From FEN-1279 sp964501535 (GTDB lineage: Bacteria; Bacteroidota; Ignavibacteria; Tepidaquicellales; Tepidaquicellaceae), in NCBI GenBank assembly GCA_964501535.1, contig CAZCSV010000002.1, forward strand, positions 124,001 to 188,000: DNA of 64,000 nucleotides. The letters run 5' to 3'. How positions within the stretch are numbered: position 1 is the first letter of the stretch; each line of letters begins with the position of its first letter. The notes beneath the pieces are model-generated. The model worked only from the letters and a program-made list of their open reading frames with translations, was not told the DNA's origin and did not search any database. Positions 16,177 to 24,418 of this stretch are shown here, piece after piece. The translations under genes and the position numbers were made by a program.

Positions 16177-17337
16177 ATGATAAAGATCTCTTCCGGCATA
16201 GAAAGCAGATACTCTCGTTTCAAGTTAATTTCCTGGTGGGAGCAAAATGTTTTAAAGAAATCCAGAGTGCTCGTTATTGGATGCGGAGCTCTCGGAAACG
16301 AAATTATAAAAAATCTTGCAATGCTTGGCATCGGAAATATTTTTGCTGTAGATATGGATAAGGTCGAGAAGAGCAATTTAAGCCGAAGTATTTTGTTCAG
16401 AAGAGAAGACGAAGGAAAGTTTAAAGCCGAAACTGTGTGCAAGAGAGCCAAAGAAATAAACGATGAGATAAAGGTCAAATATTTCAACGGAAACGTCTTT
16501 GAGCTCGGTTTAGGTGTTTTTAAGGATATGGATATAATAATTTGCGGATTAGACAACAGAGAGGCGAGGCTTTTTGTAAACCAATGCTGCTGGAAAGTAA
16601 ATCGTCCGTGGATTGACGGGGCGATTGAGACATTGAACGGGGTTGCAAGAATGTTTACGCCTCCCGAAGGCATATGTTACGAATGCACGATGAACGATAC
16701 AGATTACAAGTTATTGAACAAAAGAAAATCGTGTATGCTACTTGGTCTTGATGACATTCAGCAGGGAAAAATTCCAACTACGCCGACAATTTCCTCAGTC
16801 ATAGCAGGTATACAGGTTCAGGAGGCGGTAAAATATCTGCACAAGAAAGAGTTTGAGTCATTAAGTGGGAAAGGTTTTATATACAACGGGATAAGCAACG
16901 AATCATATACAGTGGAATATCAGAAAAAGGAGAATTGTCCTTCACATTACACGTTTATGGATTTCAGGAAATCAGACAAGAGGTTTTCATCTATGAAGAT
17001 TGAGGATATTTTAGATTTTGGAAGAAAGTATTACAGAGGCAAGGCATTCGAGATTGAATTCAATAACGAGGTTATATACAGTTTGTGTGATGACAGAGGT
17101 AAGAATTTCGATTATCACGGGAATATGAATTTAATGACCCTTAAAGATATAAAGAAAAAAGATGGATTTTATAAAATAAACTCGTTTCACAGACTCGAAA
17201 GCGATTCGGAGCTGACGAAAAAACTAAAGCACAAAAAATTAATCGACCTGAAGATTCCTTACAATGATATTATAACATTGCAAAGAAACGAAAATGAGAT
17301 ACATATCGAGTTTGGGGCAATGAAAATTTTTATTTGA
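16177..17337 (+). CDS. E1-like ThiF family enzyme with C-terminal extension
   Basis: A 386-residue ThiF/MoeB/E1-like adenylating enzyme. The nucleotide loop is GCGALG (35-40). Acidic Asp59/Asp61, Asn67, Arg70/Arg75, Lys83 and Asp126 (GLDNREAR) match the ATP site. A zinc site is likely from Cys167/Cys170 (CYEC) with Cys254 and His257 (CPSH instead of the usual CxxC). Cys186 in KSCMLLG sits where E1 and MOCS3 enzymes have the thioester Cys, before TTPTISSVIAGIQVQEA. Residues 258-386 form an extra domain ending LKIPYNDIITLQ, typical of Ubl-associated E1s. It should activate the preceding Ubl in the cytoplasm. Confidence 0.85.
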   Translation: MIKISSGIESRYSRFKLISWWEQNVLKKSRVLVIGCGALGNEIIKNLAMLGIGNIFAVDMDKVEKSNLSRSILFRREDEGKFKAETVCKRAKEINDEIKVKYFNGNVFELGLGVFKDMDIIICGLDNREARLFVNQCCWKVNRPWIDGAIETLNGVARMFTPPEGICYECTMNDTDYKLLNKRKSCMLLGLDDIQQGKIPTTPTISSVIAGIQVQEAVKYLHKKEFESLSGKGFIYNGISNESYTVEYQKKENCPSHYTFMDFRKSDKRFSSMKIEDILDFGRKYYRGKAFEIEFNNEVIYSLCDDRGKNFDYHGNMNLMTLKDIKKKDGFYKINSFHRLESDSELTKKLKHKKLIDLKIPYNDIITLQRNENEIHIEFGAMKIFI

Positions 17338-17379
17338 TTAATATCATTATACATTAAATATTACTAATTATCAGTTGTT

Positions 17380-18228
17380 TTGAACTGTCCTTACTGTCAG
17401 ACAAATATAAAAGAAAACGCAGACAAAATTATCTGTCCTTCATGCCATACCCCTCATCACAGAGAGTGCTGGGAAGAAAACGGAGGATGTACAACATACA
17501 GTTGCCGGGAAAATCCCAACACAAAGTCAAAATCTTTAGATGTAGGCAATCAGACTATTGTTGATATACAGCGGATGTTAAAGGAGGAAAAGCAAAATGC
17601 AGAGACATTCGAGTGTCCGAACTGCAAAAGACATATAGAGGAGGGCTCGCTTTTTTGCAAGTATTGCGGAGCGGGTACCGACAGTAAATTACGCGATAAA
17701 GAAAGATTCGAAGAAGAGTTTCAGAGAAGATACAGGGAAGCTGTAAAATTAAAAAGAAAAAGATTTGTAATTACATTTACAAGCGTGTCGGTTCTTGTTA
17801 TACTTATTTTTACATCGATATATTTTGCGTTTACAAAATATATCAGTTATTACAATTCGGAGGAGCGTCAGATAAGGTCATTATTAAGAGACTGGGAAAT
17901 TTCATGGGAGGGAAAGGATATTAACAAATACCGAGAGGTATTAGATAAAGATTATATTTATTACGACAAGGACGGCAAGGCAGTAAAGCTCGAGGATAAA
18001 ATAAAGAGGATGCAATGGACTTTTGAAAATTATAAAAAAATAAAACTACAGATTAGCGAGATTGAGATTGTGATGGATTCAGCATCGTTAAATTATGCCA
18101 ATGTTTCATTTAAGCAGGTATATATATCAGACAAAAAAGAAGAAACGGGTAAGAAAACGTTAAGGTTATATAAAGGACAAGAGAATGAAAACAGGTGGAA
18201 AATTTTCAGAGAGTATTTTGAACAATGA
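17380..18228 (+). CDS. RING-finger and zinc-ribbon protein with membrane helix
   Basis: A 282-residue protein. Residues 3-42 are a prokaryotic RING finger: CPYC, IICPSC, HHRECW, then Cys37 and Cys42. Residues 79-96 are a zinc ribbon (CxxC-x10-CxxC). A charged helix follows, then one transmembrane helix (about 128-152), and an NTF2-like domain at about 160-282 that resembles SnoaL-like secreted domains. The start must be TTG 17380, since a stop lies 15 bp upstream in frame and the first Cys is residue 3. It starts 43 bp after the E1 gene. Placement suggests a membrane E3-like factor for the Ubl, which is inference. Confidence 0.75.
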   Translation: MNCPYCQTNIKENADKIICPSCHTPHHRECWEENGGCTTYSCRENPNTKSKSLDVGNQTIVDIQRMLKEEKQNAETFECPNCKRHIEEGSLFCKYCGAGTDSKLRDKERFEEEFQRRYREAVKLKRKRFVITFTSVSVLVILIFTSIYFAFTKYISYYNSEERQIRSLLRDWEISWEGKDINKYREVLDKDYIYYDKDGKAVKLEDKIKRMQWTFENYKKIKLQISEIEIVMDSASLNYANVSFKQVYISDKKEETGKKTLRLYKGQENENRWKIFREYFEQ

Positions 18229-18250
18229 ACAATGAGAACCGAATAATAAA

Positions 18251-18284
18251 AAAGCCTCTTAACTTTAATCAGTCAAGAGGCTTT
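18251..18284. terminator. Bidirectional terminator
   Basis: AAAGCCTCTT and AAGAGGCTTT arms with a partly paired 14-base loop, flanked by A and T runs. It sits between the convergent RING gene and UbiA gene. Confidence 0.85.
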
Positions 18285-18300
18285 AAAATTTATTTTTCAA

Positions 18301-19260
18301 TTATAATAAGAACAGTGACAACAACAGTCCAATTGTTAATGCCAGGCCAAACTGAGTATTAAACTGCGCAGTCATAATGTTGTGTTTAGTTCCGCGCTCA
18401 TATCTTGCCATTGTTTCCTGAGGATAATTTTTCAACATTTTAAGCAATTTAAAAGCAAACGGAAAAGTAATCAGGTTCAGCAATGCCGGCCACGGAAGCA
18501 ATCCTGTGATAACGAAAATTACAATCGAAGTATAAGCGCCGAGAATCAGAAAATAATAAAAATAAAAAGAAAGTCTTTCCCCGATTAATATAGGCAATGT
18601 TTTTATTCCGAATTTACCATCGAAATTCAAATCCCTGATATTGTTCGAATGCAGAATAGCGTCGATAAGCAATCCAAACGGAATTGATAATATGACGGGA
18701 ATCCACGAGAACTCATGTGTCTGGACAATATATGCGCCGAGAGTCATACCAGTACCGAATGAAAGGAACACCTGAATATCACCTAGGGCTTTATATTTTA
18801 ATGCAACTGGTGAAGCTGTATAATAGACAGCGGACAACAGGCCAAAGGCACTGAGATACAAAATCCAGTTCCCTGCCTGTGTATACAAGTAAACGCCAGT
18901 TGCTACGGCGACTAGAGTCGAAAGCATTCCCACGAATTTCATGTACTTTTTACTGACGAGTCCCATAGACAAAGCCTGAGAACCTCCGGGCGGGATACCT
19001 ATTTCCTTATCTTCTTTATCGATTCCTTTTTTGAAGTCATAGATATCATTTACAAGGTTAGTGGTAACGTGAATAGATACAGCGCCTATTAAAGTTATCA
19101 AGAAGTTCAGGTAATTGAATTTCAGTCCCGGATTTAATAATACAGCTATAATAGAGCCATATACGATTGGCATAATTGATGCAGGAAAAGCATATACTCT
19201 AATTGCCATCAAAAATAATTTAAAACCTTTTGGAGCCGAAACAGTAGAATCTGTATTCAT
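18301..19260 (-). CDS. menA: UbiA family prenyltransferase, MenA-like
   Basis: A 319-residue integral membrane prenyltransferase with about nine helices. The two Asp-rich motifs are visible: NLVNDIYDFKKGID (first) and NNIRDLNFDGKFGIKTLP (second). The motif spacing and the GSQALSMGLVS segment fit MenA (1,4-dihydroxy-2-naphthoate polyprenyltransferase), the membrane step of menaquinone synthesis. No other men gene is in the window, so the aromatic substrate is inferred from family resemblance. ATG 19260 gives a short hydrophilic N-terminus before helix 1. Confidence 0.82.
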   Translation of the reverse strand: MNTDSTVSAPKGFKLFLMAIRVYAFPASIMPIVYGSIIAVLLNPGLKFNYLNFLITLIGAVSIHVTTNLVNDIYDFKKGIDKEDKEIGIPPGGSQALSMGLVSKKYMKFVGMLSTLVAVATGVYLYTQAGNWILYLSAFGLLSAVYYTASPVALKYKALGDIQVFLSFGTGMTLGAYIVQTHEFSWIPVILSIPFGLLIDAILHSNNIRDLNFDGKFGIKTLPILIGERLSFYFYYFLILGAYTSIVIFVITGLLPWPALLNLITFPFAFKLLKMLKNYPQETMARYERGTKHNIMTAQFNTQFGLALTIGLLLSLFLL

Positions 19261-19327
19261 ATATTTTTTATTTTAGTAACACTTAATTATATATAATAGT
19301 TTGATGATAGTAAAGTTTAATTAAAAA

Positions 19328-19936
19328 TCAATTTAAAGGATAAATCACAAAAATAAACGGATCCCAAATCATATGTGATATCAAAACGGCAACTATATTT
19401 CCTCTCCACAGGAAAATCAACCCCCAATACATTCCGACAATAAATGAAGCAAGCACGAGAACTGGGTTCAATGTTAAAATATGAACGGTGGTATAAAAGA
19501 ACACGGTAATTAATAATCCCAGCCATTTATTATATTTCTCGGTTAAAAATCTCTGGATATATCCGCGCCAGAACATTTCCTCTCCGAATCCGATCGGGAA
19601 GAACAGAAGAACGGCGACCAGCCATGCCGGGAAGACTTCCCTGTTTGCATAAACAGAAGAAATATTCTGATTATGGTTTGGAATAATTCCGTAAGCATCA
19701 AGAATATATTTTCCAAACCAGAATATAAAGAATAAAGTTGCGGCACTTAAGACACCTATTACAATTTCAATTATCTTAAAATAAACACGATTCAGCTGAT
19801 TTCTATAATAAAATATGGAGATGGCATACAGTATTGAAGCAGAGAAAGCCATCATAATCCAGAAGTTAAATGGTTTCAGTACAAACATTACAAACCATAG
19901 AATGAAAGCCAAAGCAACGTAAATTAGATACTTCAA
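19328..19936 (-). CDS. CPBP family intramembrane glutamic protease
   Basis: A 202-residue membrane protein with about six helices. The CPBP (CAAX protease/Abi) motifs are GFGEEMFWRGYIQRFL (the EExxxR pair), YTTVHI for the second motif and HMIWDP for the third. The family includes prenyl-protein processing and bacteriocin-immunity proteases, and the bacterial substrates are mostly unknown. It lies 67 bp upstream of the prenyltransferase on the same strand, so the two are probably co-transcribed. Confidence 0.85.
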   Translation of the reverse strand: MKYLIYVALAFILWFVMFVLKPFNFWIMMAFSASILYAISIFYYRNQLNRVYFKIIEIVIGVLSAATLFFIFWFGKYILDAYGIIPNHNQNISSVYANREVFPAWLVAVLLFFPIGFGEEMFWRGYIQRFLTEKYNKWLGLLITVFFYTTVHILTLNPVLVLASFIVGMYWGLIFLWRGNIVAVLISHMIWDPFIFVIYPLN

Positions 19937-20101
19937 AATCTGACTATAAGTTTAGCAAAAATAATAATTTTATATATAAAAACTAATTCATTAATACCAA
20001 GATTTGCATTTTTGTTTCGTTTTATTGTTGAAATCTTGAAAGCGATTATATAAATTGGAAATATGAAACAATTTCAAAGATTTCGAAGTAAATAAATTAG
20101 G

Positions 20102-23100
20102 ATGGATTTAACTTTTTCCACGGCAGAATCAATATATAATGCATTTGAAAAAAAGCTTACGGATGCATACAGGAAGGAACTTGTATATAAATTTGTCAGA
20201 GACTTATTTTTTACTTTCTCAATTTTTCTGGCAGTTGGTTTTTTGCTTATAGTTATCGAGGCAATTTTTCATTTCCGTACTTCAGTAAGGACAGTTTTAT
20301 ACTGGATTTTCGTACTTACTTCAATAACATCTTTTTCATATTTTTTTATCAATTTTTTATTAAAAAGATTTGATATTTTTAATACCCTAAATATTTTAAA
20401 ATATGCTAAAAGGGTCGGGGGTTATTATTCCAGCATAAAAGACTCAATCGCAAACTCGTTATCACTTTACAAGCTTACAACAAGGAAAGAAGCAACAAGG
20501 CATTTTTATTCAGAGAATCTGATTCTTGCAAATCTCGAGAATATAAATTCGAAAACGAGGGATATAAATTTATCCTCATTTATCAGCTACAAAAATCTCA
20601 GAAAATCATTTTATTTTTTTCTGTTTGTTTTATTATTCACAGGATTGAGTTTTGGTATTTTTCAAAACGCGCTGTTCAGTTCTTTAAACAGATTTATAAA
20701 TTACAATTACAGTTACATAGACAATGAATACGGGATTGCTTTTGAAATATCGCCGGGGAACTTTGAAACATTTAAGGGGAATAGGGTAAATGTAACAATA
20801 AAAGTGAAGTCGACAAGACCGGATTTGAAAATAGAGGAAATCGAATTTCACACCAAGCAACATACTCCTGACGGGTATGAATTGCGTTCAGATTCAAAAG
20901 ATTTGAAATCGACTGTGGACAATATTTTTTACACGGCTATAGATAATATAAGTTCGGATATAATATATTATGCCGAATACAGGGAGATTCGTTCCGAAGA
21001 ATACAAAATAAAGATATCGGATTATCCGATAATAAAGAGTCTTCGAATAACCGTTACGCCTCCGGAATTTACCGGCATGCCTGTCAAGGTTTTAGGAGAA
21101 AACGAGGGTGATATTTATTGTATTGAAGGAAGCCAAATACATTATGAAATAAAAGCGAGCAAGGAATTATCGTCTGCAGGCATTTTATTAAATGGCGATT
21201 ATATGAGTTTATCAGTTCAGGGAGAAGGAGCAAGCGGAACGGTCGGTGCAAACCGGGAGGGGAGTTACAGGATAAGGTTAAAAGATTTAGAGGGGAAAGA
21301 GAGTAAAAACGAAAAAATTTATTCGATAAAGCTGATTAAAGATGAACCTCCAAAAATCGCAATAACCGAGCCGCAAGATGATAATTATTCAATTAGAGGT
21401 GAAAAAGAGATATTAGTTAAAGCGAGAATAAGAGATGATTTCGGGTTTTCAAAATTAAATTTATATTTCAGAAAGTATAAGGCAAATTCTTCGGCCTCCC
21501 AGAAATTTTCATCTCTAAACATTCCGATAAAAAATCTTAACGCGACTGAAATTGAAGTCCCTCATTTATGGAATATAAACAGCTTAAACATAAGTTCGGG
21601 GGATGTTATAGAGTATTACATGGAAGTGACAGACAACAGCGGTAAGACTGCTAGGTCAGAGTTCAGATTACTGACGTACAAATCTTTATCAGAGATTTTA
21701 AAAAAATCCGAGGAAGTAACAAAGAATCTCGAAGAGGATTTGAAGGCAATTTTCGATGATATCAAAAGACTTGAGGAAGAGATACGGGAGTTAAAAAAGA
21801 ACAACACTGAGGAGCTCGGATTGAATGACCCGCAGAAGAAGCTTGATTTTCAGAACAGAATAGAGAACCTGCAAAGCAACATGGAAGCGACTCAGCAGAA
21901 ATTGGAAAAGGGAATGGAAGAGCTTCAGCAGAAAAATATGTTAAGCGAGAAGACTCTTGACCAGTTCATGAAGCTTCAGGAGATGTTCAATAAAATAAAC
22001 ACTCCGGAGTTTCGTGAAGTGCTCAAGAAGATGCTGGAAGCTTTAAAGAAAAACGATTTAAGGCAGTTGAGGGAGGAGATGAAAAATTTTCACTTCGACG
22101 AAGAAGCATTTAAAAAGCAGATAGAGCAGTTAATGAAACTGATGCAGAAGATAGAGAACCTTCAGAAATTCGGGGAATTAACACAAAAACTCGATGATAT
22201 TACAAAAGACCAGCAAGAGTTAAAAAACCTGACTGAAAAGACCGAGAAAGAAGAAACAGGAAAACTAAACACACTTGCGAACAGGCAGCAGGATATTAAA
22301 GAGCAAACCCAGGAGTTTAAAGAAAAGCTTCAGAAACTAATCGATGAGATGAATAAAATGAAAGAGGATATCAACCCGAGTGATTTGCAGAAGTTAAACA
22401 AGAAAATGGAGCAGAAAAATATTCAGGATAAGATGCAGAAATCGTCGAGCGAACTGATGAAGGGGCAGAAGGAAAACTCGGAAAACACACAGGATGATAT
22501 ACTGGATGATCTAAACGAATTAAACGAGGATATGCAGGATGCACTCGAGTCGGCAATGGACATGCAGAATATGAAAAAGAAGATGATTGATGAGGTGGAG
22601 CGAATAAAAAATGAACTGGAAAAATTAAGTAAAGAACAACAGAAGTTAAAAGAAAAAACCGAAGAAACAGAAAAACTTGATTACGATGAATTTAAAAGTT
22701 CAAGTAAAGACCAGGGAGAGTTGAAAAGGGAATTAACCGGAGATATTAACGATTTAATGAATATGACAAAAGACGGTCTTGAAATTACACCTGAACTTGG
22801 AAAAGAACTTGGAAATGCCTATAACAAAATGGATAAAGCGGAAGTGAATTTACAAAACAGCGAAAAAAATGAAGCCATAAGTAATCAGGGAAAAGCGAAG
22901 CAATCGCTTGATAATGCCGTAAAAATGCTGGGTGATATGCTTGGCCAGATGAAGCAGGACGGGAAGAGCGGAAAGAAAGGGCAGGGAAGGCTCGGGCAGC
23001 TTATGCAGCAACTTGCAAAAATTATTGCGATGCAGCAGGGCTTAAACGGACAAATGCAGAAGATGGGACAGAAAGGGAGCAAGGGAAAAGACGGCAAGAA

Positions 23101-23578
23101 CGGAGTGGAAGAGATGCAAAATGAAACGCGAATAGAAATTGAAAGACTGAAACTCGAGCAGGAAGAAATCAGAAAGTCACTCGAGCAGCTCAATGCGGAA
23201 TTCGAGAAAGAAAAAGAGCGGTCTGGCGAGAAATTGCTGGGTGATTTAAAGGAAGTGGAAAAACAGATGAAAGAGACGATAAAAGATTTGAGTGATTACA
23301 GACTGGATGAAAAACTATTTGACAGGCAAAACAGAATTCTGTCAAGAATGCTCGATGCACAGCTTTCGCAGAGGGAAAAAGATTTTGAACAAAAACGCGA
23401 ATCAAAACCTGGCGAGAATTTTATCCGCACCTCTCCTCCCGAAGTGGTAATCAGTGGGCCCAATTCAATCAATTCACTGAAAGAAGATTTCTTAAGGCTT
23501 CAGAAGGAAGGATACACTGAAGATTACGAGGCGCTGATAACAAAGTATTTCTTAGAGTTGCAGAATGGGAAGTATTAG
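20102..23578 (+). CDS. DUF4175-like giant membrane coiled-coil protein
   Basis: An 1158-residue protein. Three membrane helices lie at about residues 35-60, 73-97 and 177-200, with the DUF4175-type YYSSIKDSIANSL between the second and third. Beta-rich periplasmic-type domains follow (about 205-530, with TPPEFTGMP and a cadherin-like DNYSIRGEKEI). Residues 530-1090 are a Gln/Glu/Lys-rich coiled coil with a Gly/Lys-rich stretch near 960-1010. The C-terminal PGENFIRTSPPEV and LKEDFLRLQKEGY are conserved in this group. It resembles the DUF4175/TIGR02302 proteins of unknown role. Nothing downstream clearly belongs with it. Confidence 0.75.
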   Translation: MDLTFSTAESIYNAFEKKLTDAYRKELVYKFVRDLFFTFSIFLAVGFLLIVIEAIFHFRTSVRTVLYWIFVLTSITSFSYFFINFLLKRFDIFNTLNILKYAKRVGGYYSSIKDSIANSLSLYKLTTRKEATRHFYSENLILANLENINSKTRDINLSSFISYKNLRKSFYFFLFVLLFTGLSFGIFQNALFSSLNRFINYNYSYIDNEYGIAFEISPGNFETFKGNRVNVTIKVKSTRPDLKIEEIEFHTKQHTPDGYELRSDSKDLKSTVDNIFYTAIDNISSDIIYYAEYREIRSEEYKIKISDYPIIKSLRITVTPPEFTGMPVKVLGENEGDIYCIEGSQIHYEIKASKELSSAGILLNGDYMSLSVQGEGASGTVGANREGSYRIRLKDLEGKESKNEKIYSIKLIKDEPPKIAITEPQDDNYSIRGEKEILVKARIRDDFGFSKLNLYFRKYKANSSASQKFSSLNIPIKNLNATEIEVPHLWNINSLNISSGDVIEYYMEVTDNSGKTARSEFRLLTYKSLSEILKKSEEVTKNLEEDLKAIFDDIKRLEEEIRELKKNNTEELGLNDPQKKLDFQNRIENLQSNMEATQQKLEKGMEELQQKNMLSEKTLDQFMKLQEMFNKINTPEFREVLKKMLEALKKNDLRQLREEMKNFHFDEEAFKKQIEQLMKLMQKIENLQKFGELTQKLDDITKDQQELKNLTEKTEKEETGKLNTLANRQQDIKEQTQEFKEKLQKLIDEMNKMKEDINPSDLQKLNKKMEQKNIQDKMQKSSSELMKGQKENSENTQDDILDDLNELNEDMQDALESAMDMQNMKKKMIDEVERIKNELEKLSKEQQKLKEKTEETEKLDYDEFKSSSKDQGELKRELTGDINDLMNMTKDGLEITPELGKELGNAYNKMDKAEVNLQNSEKNEAISNQGKAKQSLDNAVKMLGDMLGQMKQDGKSGKKGQGRLGQLMQQLAKIIAMQQGLNGQMQKMGQKGSKGKDGKNGVEEMQNETRIEIERLKLEQEEIRKSLEQLNAEFEKEKERSGEKLLGDLKEVEKQMKETIKDLSDYRLDEKLFDRQNRILSRMLDAQLSQREKDFEQKRESKPGENFIRTSPPEVVISGPNSINSLKEDFLRLQKEGYTEDYEALITKYFLELQNGKY

Positions 23579-23595
23579 GCATCATTCCCCCCTCC

Positions 23596-23629
23596 TGTCA
23601 TTCCGGCATGCTTTTAGCCGGAATCCAGA
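23596..23629. repeat. Palindromic dispersed repeat, family A, copy 2
   Basis: TGTCATTCCGGC, a 9-base loop, then GCCGGAATCCAGAA, immediately after the DUF4175 gene. Compared with copy 1 the central pair is changed on both arms (A/T to G/C), a compensatory change that keeps the stem. Confidence 0.8.
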
Positions 23630-23785
23630 AAACTAATATAATTTTCAAACCCTGATACAAAGACATAAATTTAATTAGTTGTTTTTATAAATAAAAATAA
23701 TTAATTTTTACGAAAATAATCCTTTGCAAGTTTATGGGATTAGTGTTCTTTTCATAGATTTTAAACGTAGCTTTTGTTACTGTTC

Positions 23786-23931
23786 AACTTTTAAAACTGG
23801 GGAGTTTTATTCCGAGAAGAACAAAGCACTTAGCTGCGTCCAGAAATGGACGCGCTTTTTGTTTTCATCTTTCTCGGAGGGTACCCCAGTACCTAAAAAG
23901 TTGGATGTTACTTAAAGTAGCGTCCTTTTTT
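23786..23931 (+). ncRNA. Structured small RNA candidate with intrinsic terminator
   Basis: Nested stems pair across about 117 bases. AACTTTT (23786) pairs with AAAAGTT (23896), ACTGGGG (23796) with CCCCAGT (23884), CCGAGAA (23812) with TTCTCGG (23871), AACAAAGC (23820) with GC and TTTGTT near 23854-23863, and GCGTCC (23836) with GGACGC (23848). Right after comes a terminator hairpin, GGATGTTACT with AGTAGCGTCC (two G-U pairs), followed by TTTTTT at 23924-23929. A long bulged rod plus terminator recalls 6S-like RNAs, but I cannot assign a family. It could also be a leader acting on the gene at 23974. Confidence 0.6.
23903..23931 (+). terminator. Intrinsic terminator of the small RNA
   Basis: Stem GGATGTTACT/AGTAGCGTCC around a short loop, followed directly by six T. 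The right arm shares GCGTCC with the inner RNA hairpin at 23836-23841, so alternative pairing is possible. Confidence 0.75.
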
Positions 23932-23973
23932 ATTTTAAGATAAATATAATTTAAAAATATAAATAATAAAAAA

Positions 23974-24354
23974 ATGATTCCAAAAAACATTCTTGAAAGC
24001 ATTTATGAATTACAAGAATTATATCAAAAATATATCGATTGCATAAATGCGCAAAACATAAACAATGGTATAAAAAAGCTTTCTGATTTTTCTGATGAAT
24101 CAGAAAAATGTTTAGAATTACGTAATGATGCAAGAAAACATCTTGAATCTTTAACAAAAGAAACAGTTAATAAGATTTTCACGGTTATGGATTACGGCAG
24201 ACATTCAGAATTTGATGAGGAAATATCGTTAGAAGATGCATATAAAAAATTTGAAGATTGGGATAAAGATTTGGCAATTGATAAATTGTTAGAGAAAACT
24301 AATATAATAGATTTATTAAATAAAGGATTGAAATATTTTTCTTCAAATCAATGA
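23974..24354 (+). CDS. Hypothetical protein, possible DUF3775-like
   Basis: A 126-residue, Lys/Glu/Asp-rich, helical protein with no signal peptide. The C-terminal half (FTVMDYGRHSEFDEE, then YKKFEDWDKD and IIDLLNKGLKYF) loosely follows the DUF3775 layout, where an 'IGRG' segment and an 'LADYLEEGL' ending are conserved. That match is weak. The gene is much more AT-rich than its neighbours, so it may be acquired. It lies 43 bp after the terminator of the small RNA. Function is unknown. Confidence 0.55.
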   Translation: MIPKNILESIYELQELYQKYIDCINAQNINNGIKKLSDFSDESEKCLELRNDARKHLESLTKETVNKIFTVMDYGRHSEFDEEISLEDAYKKFEDWDKDLAIDKLLEKTNIIDLLNKGLKYFSSNQ

Positions 24355-24418
24355 ATTATAATTAATTAAAGGTTATTTATGTAAAATTAACAAATTTATA
24401 AAAACAAATATCATTATT

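Noticed and set aside
23724..23915. Open frame of 63 codons
   Set aside because: It lies over the paired stems of the RNA candidate, has no family match, and its composition follows the RNA structure.
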